Positions 9,398 through 19,252 of a DNA stretch of 36,925 nt are shown one piece after another. A program made the position numbers and the translations under genes. Where the stretch lies: the NCBI GenBank assembly GCA_023091735.1, contig JALKBU010000489.1, positions 1-36,925 on the forward strand. Reading direction: 5' to 3'. The notes beneath the pieces are model-generated. The model did not search any database and had not been told where the DNA came from. It worked only from the letters and a program-made list of their open reading frames with translations. The stretch is from Trichomonas tenax (Eukaryota; Parabasalia; Trichomonadida; Trichomonadidae). How positions within the stretch are numbered: position 1 is the first letter of the stretch; each line of letters begins with the position of its first letter.

Positions 9398-9410
9398 GTA
9401 TTAATTTTTG
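9398..9410 (-). promoter_or_regulatory. Initiator-like element of the LysM-TLDc gene
   Basis: TCAAAAATTAATA on the minus strand lies about 53 bases before the ATG. It nearly repeats the elements before the CARMIL-like and Myb genes (TCAAAAATCAATA, TCAAAAATCGATA), which suggests a lineage-specific initiator variant. Confidence 0.4.
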
Positions 9411-10326
9411 ACCACTGTCCTTTGGTGGTTCTATAAATTTTTATGAAGAATTTATCCATTGCTGTCAAAATTTTATAAAGATTTTGACAAATGGCAAATA
9501 TTTGTGCCTTCATTATCTCTTTATCCAACAATTTTTTACACATATCACCCTTGCAATAAAATTGTCCATAGGTTATATTTATTATAACATCTATTATTTT
9601 AAAGAATTATTGATTATTCATTGATGATTTTAACAAATATTGATGAAATATTTAATATATAGGTATAAATGTCTGTGAATATTATGTTTGATTTAATAAA
9701 AAGTCTTAAAAGTTGTTTTTGGTGTGTTGTTATGATGTTGAAAAACATAAGATTTTGACATTTGACATTTTACAAGATAATAAAGTAATTTTACGGTAAA
9801 AGACCAAATCTCGTGTGTGCAAATTGAAGCCCATTGTCTTAAGAATCTAGTTTATCAGTTTCGCGTAGATTCGTTTTTTTCGCATTGATTCGACCTCATT
9901 GTTTGTTTGTGAGTCTAATAAGAATTGGAGAACATATTAGATTAGTTCAAGGTATTGAATTACACAATGGAATATAGATTAATCCCTTGATTTTATTAGA
10001 TATATTTGATCAATTGATCAAAAATATATTATTCATTAAACAAGACTTTGTCAATATATCATATAGCGGTAATGCTATTAAATTATATATGTGAAATAGT
10101 TCAAAAACTAAAATATGGTTTTGATATTTTATCAATAAATATAAAAACATGATCAAATGATGACATACATTGAATAGAATTATACCAATGAGTATGGAGA
10201 CAAAGGTGTGTTTTTCTCGAGAATTTCAACGTTAATATTCGAAATATTTTTGAGAAATACTGTTAAATTTAATGTCCTATCTAAATATGCATAATAAGAG
10301 AAAAAACGAATGTGGAAAATCTTATG
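9411..10326. other. AT-rich intergenic stretch
   Basis: No coding potential was seen. TGACATTTGACATTTTACAAG-like sequence near 9755-9775 is a weak relative of the dispersed motif. Confidence 0.4.
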
Positions 10327-10339
10327 TCACTTTTCTTAA
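10327..10339 (+). promoter_or_regulatory. Initiator of the pseudogene at 10339
   Basis: TCACTTTTCTTAA overlaps the first base of the ATG at 10339 and matches the trichomonad initiator at 11 of 13 positions. It is preserved although the gene behind it is wrecked. Confidence 0.6.
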
Positions 10340-11960
10340 TGGATGATTTATTGATACATTTATCGTGGATTTGTAGAATGGCGAACACAATTTTGAGCCA
10401 AAACAATCCCAACACAGAAAAACCGCTTTTGTGTTTGGAATTCGCCACAAATAAGCAAAATTTTCCCACAATTCAACAATTTTCGTAACCAAAATCAATC
10501 TAGGATGCCGTTGATGGAACTGCTTACGCTATTGTTGTCTCCATATTCCAAGAAGTGACGATTTCGCGTGATAATTTCAGTTCTGTATTTTCAATTTTAG
10601 ATACAATTGGATATAAACCACAGCAACCGTGTACATTCGAAGGCTTATCTACAGGGAATGCTGAGGAGCACTTAAATTTATGCTTAATTATCGAGTTTGC
10701 GATCTTGGATAAAACATTAACAATAGAGCAACTAATAGGGGACATAATGAGACTCCCGAGATCTTTTTATGTATTAGACAAACAAATAAATTTCTTAAAA
10801 GATGCAATTAAATTATGGATATCTAAATTTCCATGTATGCACACTCTACCGGATGTTAAAAATACACAGAATGATATATCTAAGGTATATCATATAGCAG
10901 GAGTTTTGTCAAGAATATTTTCAGCACAAATTCCGAAAAATTCGTTATTTATCAACGAAAATGTTACAGAAGAGCAAATCAAACTGGGACCTGTGCAAAC
11001 CAGTTTTAGATGATTTAGGGGTCTTCATTCCTCACAATTTTCCAACACTAGAAAAATATTTCTCTGCTTCATCGCAGACATATTTTATGCGACGAGAGCT
11101 CGCGCGAAGAGGTTCGTTAAGGTAGAGCCTCTCCCTCCACCTGTTGTTGTCGCAAAACCAATCGACACTTATGTTCCTCATAAACCAGTCATAATAACGC
11201 CAGTAATCAACAAACAGCAGAGACTTAAAACGTCAAACGCAGTGAAAATTAGTGACAAAACGAGAAAGTTGTCAAATCTTAAAATCGAGCCTGACGCATC
11301 AAAGAATGCGATGTCTACACCTTTTGTCGGATCATCAAATAACGCTATCGAGATAGAATTGGTGATGATTCCTCTTGATAATATTAAGGGACTGAACATC
11401 GAAGACAAAGAAAGTTTCGCGAAACAAATCGTTAGATTCTCAAATGGACATCACATCAATTACAAAAACTTCATTCACAAGTTCGGTGATAAATCAAACG
11501 ATGTACAGAAGTTCTTCGAGCAAATCGAAACCCGAAGGAATTCCGAGCAATGTTTTAAATGTTGTCAAGAAACATCCATGAATTCCTAAAGAACAAGATA
11601 ACGACGACAAATCAAAATCTAAATCAGAATCAGATCATAAAACAAGCAACCGAAACAGATTCAAAATCAAAACATAACGACGACAAATCAAAATCCAAAA
11701 CTAAATCACATTCAAAATCGCAATCAGAAACTAATTCAAAACATAGTGATAACAAAACATCAAAGAAAGAAGAACATAAGAAAACTAAAGAAACAGAAAA
11801 CAAAGAAAATAATAAAACAAAATCAAAAAATAACGAAAAGAAAACAGAAAACGAGAAGAAATCTAAACATAAAACAGAAACGAAGAATGAGCAAAGTAAA
11901 ATTGAAGACAAAGGAAACAAAGATAAAGAAGAACTTTATAAATTTGACATCATTTGGTGA
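10339..11960 (+). pseudogene. Multiply disrupted gene, unknown family, with Lys/Ser/Glu-rich tail
   Basis: The ATG at 10339 starts a frame (MDDLLIHLSWICRMANTIL) that meets TAA (10486) and TAG (10501) but continues in the same frame through DAVDGTAYAIVVSIFQEV and a helical domain up to about 10980. The frame then moves +1 (NWDLCKPVLDDLGVFIPHN). It moves back near 11113 (FVKVEPLPPPVVVAKP), continues to about 11560, and moves again into a Lys/Ser/Asn/Glu-rich tail ending at TAA 11958-11960. At least two stops and three frameshifts are present. The N-terminal helical domain is possibly CH-like, but I cannot name the family. The sequence is still readable and the initiator is kept, so inactivation looks recent. 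Confidence 0.7.
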
Positions 11961-12043
11961 CTATATGTAATGATTACTCTCTCTTCATTCTTAATTTATT
12001 GACAATATTGTTGATTTAGTCGAGTTTAATTTGGATGAGTGAG

Positions 12044-13110
12044 CTAAAAAATGTTCTCAGGCGAAATGACATTGAAAAGGAGCGAATAATGTATCTTAGA
12101 TTTACAAGTTTGAAGACGAAAAAATCGACATCTTTCACATATAAATTTGTCTTCATAATCAATAGCAGCGTTAACAGGTATCAATGCTTTGCACTCTGCA
12201 GTAGAATAATGTGAGACATAAAGAATAAAATATGAAGAACTGTCAATATTATAGTTTGCTCCATTTTGTCGATATTGCAATTCAGTGAATTGAACTCCAT
12301 TAATGAAAATAGATTTACCATTGATTGTTTCAACTCCATTCCAACATAAAAATATGTATTGCGCACTGTTTCCTGAAATAATAAGATTTTCAATCGTAAG
12401 AATTCCATTGTATCGATCATTACAAATAATTATAAGGCCATCAAGAGGCGTTTTGTTGTTGATGACGTTGCAGTGATCTAAAGAATGATTTTGATATTGA
12501 TGAGCTAAAATCCCTCCTTCATTTCCAGAACTTCCAGTGTTTGTATTGTTTGAAAAAGTGCTGAAATTAACTGAAGCAACAACTCCTGGAGATTCATTGT
12601 CTATGATATATGCTGTATTCCATTTCGCTTCATTGAACGAAACATTCAAATTGCTTGTTGAGATTTCGCCACTTTGTAAATAAACTGTGGCACCTGCAGC
12701 AACTGATTTCGAAATCGATGATTCAAGTAAATAATTTTTGTTTTCATTTGATTCAGAAATGTAACAGAATGATCCAGAATTTGAATTTGTTCCAATATTT
12801 AAATTAAAACAGCAAACTCTGTATTCAACAAATGAACCTAAAACGTTATCTGATGTTTAAATGCATCCACCACGGCTGTTTGCGGTGATATCTTTGAAAT
12901 AACAATTCGAAACAAGAGATTTGATGCTTTTTCCATCGCCATAATCGATAACATTAGTTTTATGATCAATGAATGAAGCAAAATCGGCGTGGAATGATCC
13001 ACTTGTTGGGTTATAAGTTTTGTTCTCTTTAGAAACAGTAGGTGAAGCAGTGTCTGCATAGAATCGATTCTAAAGATCAGCTGCAGTGCAATGGAGAACA
13101 AAAGAAACAT
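12044..13110 (-). pseudogene. Pmp-like (beta-helix) surface protein gene, disrupted
   Basis: The ATG at 13108-13110 begins a signal-peptide-like stretch (MFLLFSIALQLIF). The frame shifts near 13050-13060 into NKTYNPTSGSFHADFASFID and FKDITANSRGGCI. An in-frame TAA follows near 12857, and the same frame continues (SDNVLGSFVEYRVCC, then FSTFSNNTNTGSSGNEGGIL) to a TAA at 12044. The Gly/Asn/Ser-rich short repeats with NEGG and SRGG motifs fit the chlamydial polymorphic-membrane-protein-like family that T. vaginalis carries as candidate surface adhesins. The C-terminal transmembrane segment is missing. It lies about 350 bases downstream of, and on the same strand as, the BspA-like gene. Confidence 0.65.
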
Positions 13111-13456
13111 CAGAGATTCAATTTCGTGAAAAATTCATCGAAAAACATCAAAAATTGTGACATTTCATGTTTTGAGTTTAAAAATCGATAATTTCATCAG
13201 AATAAAGATTTCTTCGAAATAAAATTCATTCTACGACTTTTTCGACATTCTTATTTCATTCAATACAGAATTTGTTTTATATAGCTCTTTTCACAATCTC
13301 TTTTGTCAAACTCTGGATATGGTTCAGCTGTTGGTGTTTTCTGGAATGAATTTCTTTTGTGCAAATGAACAAAATAAGAAATATTTGGTTGTGTCGTGAG
13401 AGAAAAAAATTGTTTATATATTAATATTAGTTATAATTATATCATAGCTAATATCT
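13111..13456. other. Spacer between two surface-protein genes
   Basis: About 345 AT-rich bases between the BspA-like stop and the Pmp-like start. No gene and no convincing initiator were seen. Confidence 0.4.
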
Positions 13457-15367
13457 TCATATGATTTCTGTAGTTGTAAGAAGTGATGCTTCGCTGACTT
13501 CTCGGAATGTCTTCTTTTGGCGTTTGACAATAACAGCAACGATGACAACAATAATGACAATCACCAACAATGCAGCCACTGAAATGATGATTGGTATTCC
13601 AATCTTCTGAAACGTTGTTTCACCAGACTTTGCATCTGCAGATTCTGTAGTGGTTGTTATTGATTCTGATGTTGATGTTGTTACTGATTCTGATGTTGAT
13701 GGTGTTGCGGGTTCTGGAGTTGGTGTTGCAGGTTCTGGAGTTGGTGTTGCGGGTTCTGGAGTTGGTGTTGCAGGTTCTGGAGTTGGTGTTGCGGGTTCTG
13801 GAGTTGGTGTTGCAGGTTCTGGAGTTGGTGTTGCAGGTTCTGGAGTTGGTGTTGGAATTATAAATGGACAGTTGCCACTGAGCTTTGTGACTTTAACACC
13901 TAAGAATGTATCACCTTGATATGTATCTGAAACGTAAACAGAAGCGTTGGCGATATTTTCTTTGATTGAGGGATAAAGAACTGCAGTTGTTGTGCAGTAT
14001 TCGATCGCCTTAAGGTTTAGAACTCCTGAAAATGTGTTCTCGTAGATGATATCGACTGGTCCTTCGATGTAAATAGTTTCGAGATTTGTGCAATTCTCCA
14101 AGATATTTGGTTCAAGTGTGTGAGCACCTTCTTTGATTGTCAATTCCTTAAGAGTGTCAATGTTTGCATATGCGTGTGTGTAAATGTTTGTGTTCTTCTT
14201 GAATGTCAAAGATGTGACTTTTGTCTCTGCGAATGCATATGAATAAATGCTCTGAACGGAAATATGTGAATGATCGAAGTTGATGCATCTGAAGAAAGCA
14301 TATTGATAGATGGAGTTAACATTGTTGACAGAAACAGATTTGAGGTTCTCACACTCATAGCAGAGACCTTCGGCTATGATATAAACCTTCGTTGGCATCA
14401 CTAAGTTGACAATCTTTGAGTTTGCAAAAGCATACTTTCCTAAACTCATAACTGTTATCGGGAATGTGTATGTCTCAACGATGGATGATGCAAACGCATA
14501 TGGATGGACTGCTGTATATCCAGATGGTATCTCAACGTTCTTGTGTTTATCGGCAAAGTCAGGGAGATCAAAGTTAAGGAATGAATGAACTAATGTATGC
14601 TTTTTGTCACAGAGAATTGTTCCATCTAAATCTGTTGTGTAAACTTTGTTGTTTGCATCAATTTGGAAGCTCTTAAGCGATTTAATACCAGCAAAAGCTC
14701 CATAGCCGATTGTTGTGAGCTTTGGTCCGATTGTAATGTTGTGAACGTTTGTTTTATAAAACGCTTTGTTTCCAATCGAAATTATGTTGTCAAGTGGCTG
14801 AACTGTCTCAAGGGCTTCGCATCCTTGGAACATTCCTTCAGGAATCATATAGAAAAGATCAGGAATCACAAAGTTATTGAGTGATTTGCAATTCTGGAAA
14901 ATGTAACTGTCGAATTTGATCTCTGCTTCGCTGTCATCGTGCGGTGTATCGTCAGAAGCAAGACTGAATGTCTGTAAGGCCTCACAATTGCTGAAAACTG
15001 ATTGACCAAAGTTTAATGTTGTATTACGATAATAAAATGTGGTTAATCCCGTATTTGCGAAAGCTTTATCCCCAATAGTGGTGCATTCATTGGGTGTTGT
15101 AAATTGAATTAAAGATTTGCAATTAAGAAATGCTTCAGAATTGATTTTTACAATGTTTGTTTCGAAAGACACTTCCGATAAATTGAGATAGTCGGAGAAA
15201 GCGCGCTCAGGAATCTCATTAAAAGTTCCTTTGATTATTAATTTTTTCGATTTATCGTGAGAATCCCTTTGGTAAACGGCATCGGCGTCAACAGTCAATG
15301 TTTGAGAAGTTTCGTCGTAATTGAATGTTGTCGCTGAAATTAATGTTTGGAAAATTAGGAAAAACAT
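13457..15367 (-). CDS. BspA-like leucine-rich surface membrane protein
   Basis: The 636-residue type I membrane protein has a short N-terminal signal peptide (MFFLIFQTLISA), then about 450 residues of BspA/LRR_5 repeats of the Treponema pallidum type (for example IPERAFSDYLNLSEVSF, IGDKAFANTGLTTFYY, ALETVQPLDNIISIGNKAF). A stalk follows of seven PTPEPAT units and a Ser/Thr-rich segment, both likely O-glycosylated. It ends with one transmembrane helix (about 591-614) and a 22-residue cytoplasmic tail with a KRQKK stop-transfer. Trichomonads carry hundreds of such genes. They are thought to bind host cells, bacteria or matrix; that role is inferred. Gene and domains are complete. An initiator-like TCAAAAATTGAA lies about 40 bases before the ATG. 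Confidence 0.93.
   Translation of the reverse strand: MFFLIFQTLISATTFNYDETSQTLTVDADAVYQRDSHDKSKKLIIKGTFNEIPERAFSDYLNLSEVSFETNIVKINSEAFLNCKSLIQFTTPNECTTIGDKAFANTGLTTFYYRNTTLNFGQSVFSNCEALQTFSLASDDTPHDDSEAEIKFDSYIFQNCKSLNNFVIPDLFYMIPEGMFQGCEALETVQPLDNIISIGNKAFYKTNVHNITIGPKLTTIGYGAFAGIKSLKSFQIDANNKVYTTDLDGTILCDKKHTLVHSFLNFDLPDFADKHKNVEIPSGYTAVHPYAFASSIVETYTFPITVMSLGKYAFANSKIVNLVMPTKVYIIAEGLCYECENLKSVSVNNVNSIYQYAFFRCINFDHSHISVQSIYSYAFAETKVTSLTFKKNTNIYTHAYANIDTLKELTIKEGAHTLEPNILENCTNLETIYIEGPVDIIYENTFSGVLNLKAIEYCTTTAVLYPSIKENIANASVYVSDTYQGDTFLGVKVTKLSGNCPFIIPTPTPEPATPTPEPATPTPEPATPTPEPATPTPEPATPTPEPATPTPEPATPSTSESVTTSTSESITTTTESADAKSGETTFQKIGIPIIISVAALLVIVIIVVIVAVIVKRQKKTFREVSEASLLTTTEII
13701..13855. 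repeat. 21-bp coding minisatellite (PTPEPAT stalk)
   Basis: Seven tandem 21-bp units encode PTPEPAT. On the plus strand the unit is GGTTCTGGAGTTGGTGTTGCR. The last base alternates G, A, G, A, G, A, then A, so the array seems to have grown in 42-bp steps. Copy number is expected to vary between alleles, changing stalk length without breaking the frame. Confidence 0.9.
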
Positions 15368-15396
15368 TTAAGAATGTCACTTTTGCATCAAAACCT

Positions 15397-15408
15397 TTCA
15401 ATTTTTGA
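15397..15408 (-). promoter_or_regulatory. Possible initiator of the BspA-like gene
   Basis: TCAAAAATTGAA on the minus strand lies about 38 bases before the ATG. It resembles the TCAAAAATYRATA variant of other genes here but is weaker. Confidence 0.25.
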
Positions 15409-16008
15409 TTTTGTATTTTTTTATGAATCTATATTCAATGTTAAATCCACTTTCATCAAAAAATCGATAAGGTTAAAATTAAATCAAAAATCGCGATTTC
15501 GAATTTCGGACTGTAACTACATTCATAACGCACACAATAGCAAAAGATTTTAAAGGAAAGAACTAAATATACTAAAAATTGGTTTCAAAATGAAAAATAT
15601 TTTAAGATCTAGGATGATTTAACAATGTATTTGATATGCATACAGAAATGTAATGCGATTTATAGATTAAACACAAGATGAAAGAAAATAATTTAGAATT
15701 CAAATTTTCTCAAAACCTCAAGCTATAATATTTTGCACATGATCTGTTTTCCTGGATATAGTGCATCATTGTGCTGTTGAAGATTTTTGATTTTACAGGT
15801 CCGATCATCATTCGTTCATCGAAAGATGATCTATTTAAGTTTCCTTAGTGCAAAATTTTACGCATTGCACATTCCCTAAATTTGTGCAATAATGCGCAAA
15901 GTATTCAAAACTGCACCTGTTGACAGGTATAAAAAAATCAATAAAATTAATTGATTTTGTAATAAATAACATAAAACTAAATTTAATAAAACAAAAAAAA
16001 TCTTATAA
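15409..16008. other. Intergenic stretch with repeated TGCAC/GTGCA words
   Basis: No gene was seen. Between about 15735 and 15920, at least six TGCAC or GTGCA words occur. These include an imperfect hairpin near 15869-15895 (GCATTGCAC against GTGCAATAATGC). Confidence 0.4.
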
Positions 16009-18132
16009 CTAATTAGACTTAATACGCTGTATTATATTATCTATTGTGAATAGCTTAATGCATTCTTCTTCTGAAGTGACATCAATTGGAGGAACAACGA
16101 TTCCAGAAAGTCCAACATTCTTCATGTTGAACATCACTTGATCCTTTGGTTCCTCTCCCGTTGAAGGAGTATCGCGTTTCCTTCTCGCTGAATTGTTCTT
16201 CTTGCTGTTTATCTCGCTAGAACCTTGCTCCACCTCACTCATGCGTGTGATTGATTCCTGTGGTATAGGAACTGATGGATCTCCGCGGCCGATTAATGCA
16301 AGGTTCTTCTTATAATTCAGAACATCATCTTCTGTTATTGTTCTGTTTTCGAGCATCTGTTGTATCTCTCTGTCTGGCCATGTCATCTTTAGGCTGCGGC
16401 CTCTTCCAAGAAGAGTAACAAAGAATCGACTCCAAGCATCAGGAGACGTTACTGAGCATCTTTCGATGTTGATATTTTCGATAACTCTGTTCGCCATCAA
16501 AACGTCTGTGAGAGCATTCAATCCCGCAGAGCGTAATGGATTTCGAGAGATATCGAATGCTTTTATTGATCTGTTGGCGCCGAGTGCTTTGATGATCTCA
16601 ATCGAAGCATCCGCTGGAAGACTGTTTTCTGAATTTCCTGCTAAATTCAACGCTGTCAATGTATCTGTCTTTCTAATCAACTGACAGATATGCTGGACAA
16701 CGCCATCACTCGATGGACAGCCTTTCATCGATATAATGGAGATGCTTGGATTGTTGCCAATGAAATTAAAGAAATATGGAAGAACAACATTTCCATTCCA
16801 ATTTAATTTGGTCAATCTGATATCTTTGAGCTCCTTAAGCCTGAAGAAGACGCCATTCCAGTCTCCTGTATCGATTGATGCATAAGAAAGTGAAAGAGAA
16901 GTGATATTTTGTGAAATCCCAGCTTGGAAAATTACAGAAACCATCGAAGCAACAGTGAAGCCAACATTTTCCATAACAAGAGTCTTTGCATTACCAAAAT
17001 TGCAGTTTTTGGGTAATTTTTTGCGACAAACATTGTTTGATAAATCGAGTTTTTCGAGATGAAGATTTTCAGCATTGTGAACGGCAGATATAATATCGCT
17101 AATATCAATACTGATGTTTTCAAGTCTTAAACTTGTTATACAGGAACAATATTTTAATAATTCTGGAAGAACGACTTTTCTTTGATTTGCAATAGTCAAA
17201 GATGTGATTTGGTTGAAGTTTTTGGACTTTGCGATTGTGTTAATGAACGAAGGAACTGAAATTTTATAAATTGCTTTGACAAACGAAAGAGATTTGAGTT
17301 TTCCTGCAGCTATCATTCGAGCAATGTCATCAGCTGCCTCAAGAGTGAAACCACTGTTCACAAATTCAATTTTTTGGAGTGATGAATGTTTTGTTTGAAG
17401 TGCATCACCAAGGAGTGAAAATGTGTCATCATACTTTTCACCGACAGAAATTCCTTGTATCGAAGAGTTCTTAAACAGACAGCGAGCGACTGCATTCCAA
17501 GCAGAAGCCTCAGAATGGGCTCTCGATAAGAAAACGTATTTAATACGCGGATCCACGATGATTGCAAATAGAAAATCATCAATAACATCCGCTGGAAGCT
17601 TCAGATCTGAAATATCAATCGAATTTGAAGACGAATGTTGATAATCTGAGAGTACTTCGAGAATTGCTGGAGAAACGCTTGAATTACGTCCAAAAGCACG
17701 AGCTCTATATCTCAAAAGTGCGCATTGTGCTCCTGGATTGAATTCCTGGAGATAAAAGTCGTCGATCTTGATTTCAGGATATTCGCTGATTGTAAGGATG
17801 TTCAAAACGTGCTCTATGAGAAGAATAGCGATCTCGTGAGCGTGTTCATTCTGAAATATAATTACGCCGTCGTTATTAAAGTACATTTCGAGTCTGTTAT
17901 CAGCAACGCAAACAATTTTCGTTAAGTTAAACCACTTAAAGGCTCTCGAGGATTCTAATTCTTTAGAAAACGGAATTTCTCTGTATAATTCGCCAAAAGC
18001 TTCGTTACACCTTAATAATCTTCGATCTATCTTTCCCTTTGTGTTTATTTTGTCCACCCAAATGTCGCAGAAACCGATGGGGCGCTCTGTTGTGTCGAAT
18101 CTCCAAGGTTTGGGATCTCCTCCGATTTCCAT
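16009..18132 (-). CDS. CARMIL-like leucine-rich repeat protein
   Basis: The 707-residue protein has an N-terminal region (about 10-125) that fits the non-canonical PH domain of CARMIL/LRRC16. A long ribonuclease-inhibitor-type LRR array follows (about 165-585; for example LHLEKLDLSNNVCRKKLP, LTALNLAGNSENSLPAD, IKAFDISRNPLRSAGLNAL). It ends with a polar tail holding a basic cluster (SARRKRDTP). CARMIL proteins bind and uncap actin capping protein at the leading edge and link to myosin I. The classical capping-protein-interaction motif is not clearly recognisable here, so that activity is uncertain. The ATG at 18130-18132 follows TCAAAAATCAATA at 18159-18171. Generic NLR/RNI proteins are an alternative. 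Confidence 0.8.
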   Translation of the reverse strand: MEIGGDPKPWRFDTTERPIGFCDIWVDKINTKGKIDRRLLRCNEAFGELYREIPFSKELESSRAFKWFNLTKIVCVADNRLEMYFNNDGVIIFQNEHAHEIAILLIEHVLNILTISEYPEIKIDDFYLQEFNPGAQCALLRYRARAFGRNSSVSPAILEVLSDYQHSSSNSIDISDLKLPADVIDDFLFAIIVDPRIKYVFLSRAHSEASAWNAVARCLFKNSSIQGISVGEKYDDTFSLLGDALQTKHSSLQKIEFVNSGFTLEAADDIARMIAAGKLKSLSFVKAIYKISVPSFINTIAKSKNFNQITSLTIANQRKVVLPELLKYCSCITSLRLENISIDISDIISAVHNAENLHLEKLDLSNNVCRKKLPKNCNFGNAKTLVMENVGFTVASMVSVIFQAGISQNITSLSLSYASIDTGDWNGVFFRLKELKDIRLTKLNWNGNVVLPYFFNFIGNNPSISIISMKGCPSSDGVVQHICQLIRKTDTLTALNLAGNSENSLPADASIEIIKALGANRSIKAFDISRNPLRSAGLNALTDVLMANRVIENINIERCSVTSPDAWSRFFVTLLGRGRSLKMTWPDREIQQMLENRTITEDDVLNYKKNLALIGRGDPSVPIPQESITRMSEVEQGSSEINSKKNNSARRKRDTPSTGEEPKDQVMFNMKNVGLSGIVVPPIDVTSEEECIKLFTIDNIIQRIKSN

Positions 18133-18158
18133 TTATATTGTCACATTTAAATTTTTTA

Positions 18159-18171
18159 TATTGATTTTTGA
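18159..18171 (-). promoter_or_regulatory. Initiator-like element of the CARMIL-like gene
   Basis: TCAAAAATCAATA on the minus strand lies about 37 bases before the ATG and matches 9 of 13 positions of the T. vaginalis initiator. Near-identical sequences precede the Myb and TLDc genes. Confidence 0.45.
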
Positions 18172-18189
18172 CAAAATTGTGATAAAAAT

Positions 18190-18242
18190 TGTTATGTAAA
18201 TCATCGATTCTGTCATGTAAATTGATTAATTTGGCATGTAAT
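18190..18242 (+). repeat. Three TGNCANGTAAA-type motifs 5' of the CARMIL-like gene
   Basis: TGTTATGTAAAT (18190), TGTCATGTAAAT (18211) and TGGCATGTAAT (18232) are spaced exactly 21 bases apart. They point away from the gene, as at the Rab gene. Further copies follow at 18697 (TGACATGTAAAA), 19106 (TGGCACGTAAAA) and 19127 (TGTCACATAAAT). Confidence 0.6.
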
Positions 18243-19252
18243 TTGGTCAAATATTTTGTTGACAAATTGACGCTCTTCCTTCTTTAAAGCAGAATACCAC
18301 ATTTCAATATTATCAAAATGATTGCTCAAGGCGATACAACAACATGATCATGAAAGTTCAAATTAATTCAGTTATGGGTTTTCTTGAATATCGAATTAAA
18401 AGATCAGTCAAAAGAATAAGTTTACAATATAATATTTCCCTTCTGCATATCAAACCAATGATCAAAAATCAATCAAGTGATTCATACACAGAATTATGTA
18501 AATCAGAAAGATTATTATTACAATTAGAATATAAACTATACCATAAATCAGCTTCATACACGTAATAAGTATTTAAATACTTATCTTTCAAGTAAGTTGT
18601 CGATTTATTTCTTCAGATATGAGATAATTGTTGTAAATTGACATGTACGATAGAAATTTGACGCGTTACGTCTACTGACGTGTAGATCCGATTTCTGACA
18701 TGTAAAAAAGTGATATTGTGCATTGTAAAAAAGTTAAATCAAAAACAATCGGATATCGGACAATACGTATCGCTTTTTGGAGATAACTCATCTGAAATCA
18801 ATTGTACTCCATGTGCAGGCCATCAGATCATATTGGCGAATCATTTAAATCAATTTTTGAACCGAAGTATCCGCCAGAAGGCCATAAGAAAAAATTATTG
18901 GTCAATAAGGGTGTATCGTCGTTTTTTATCTTCTCGGATTATAATGTGATAGTATACAAGAAAGTGATTATAACTATCACGGTTTTTCAGTCACTTGTAT
19001 CTTCTCTTTCAATTTTTGAGAGAATAAATTTGATCATAAAGCTGATATTCGTGAGTGTCAGATATGCCGTGTAAACTCGGACGTTTCTTTCAAAATTTTG
19101 TCATATGGCACGTAAAAAATGGATTATGTCACATAAATGAGACCAAAAGATCATCAAAAAGGTTGGATTTAGTCGAAAATCAATCAATGGATCGCCACAA
19201 AGTTGATTGTTAAAGCTATTTCTAAAGTCCAACATGTAACATTTCTACAAAA
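18243..19252. other. Intergenic, motif-rich, no supported gene
   Basis: Short open frames near 18344-18565 and 18816-19074 show no recognisable family. An interrupted inverted repeat (GTGATAGT at 18946 against ACTATCAC at 18973, and ATACAAG...GTGA against TCACTTGTAT) sits near 18946-19000. Confidence 0.35.

Noticed and set aside
18816..19074. 84-codon plus frame (MCRPSDHIGESFK...)
   Set aside because: It has an ATG but no promoter, family or codon support; the second half is isoleucine/valine-rich random-like sequence.
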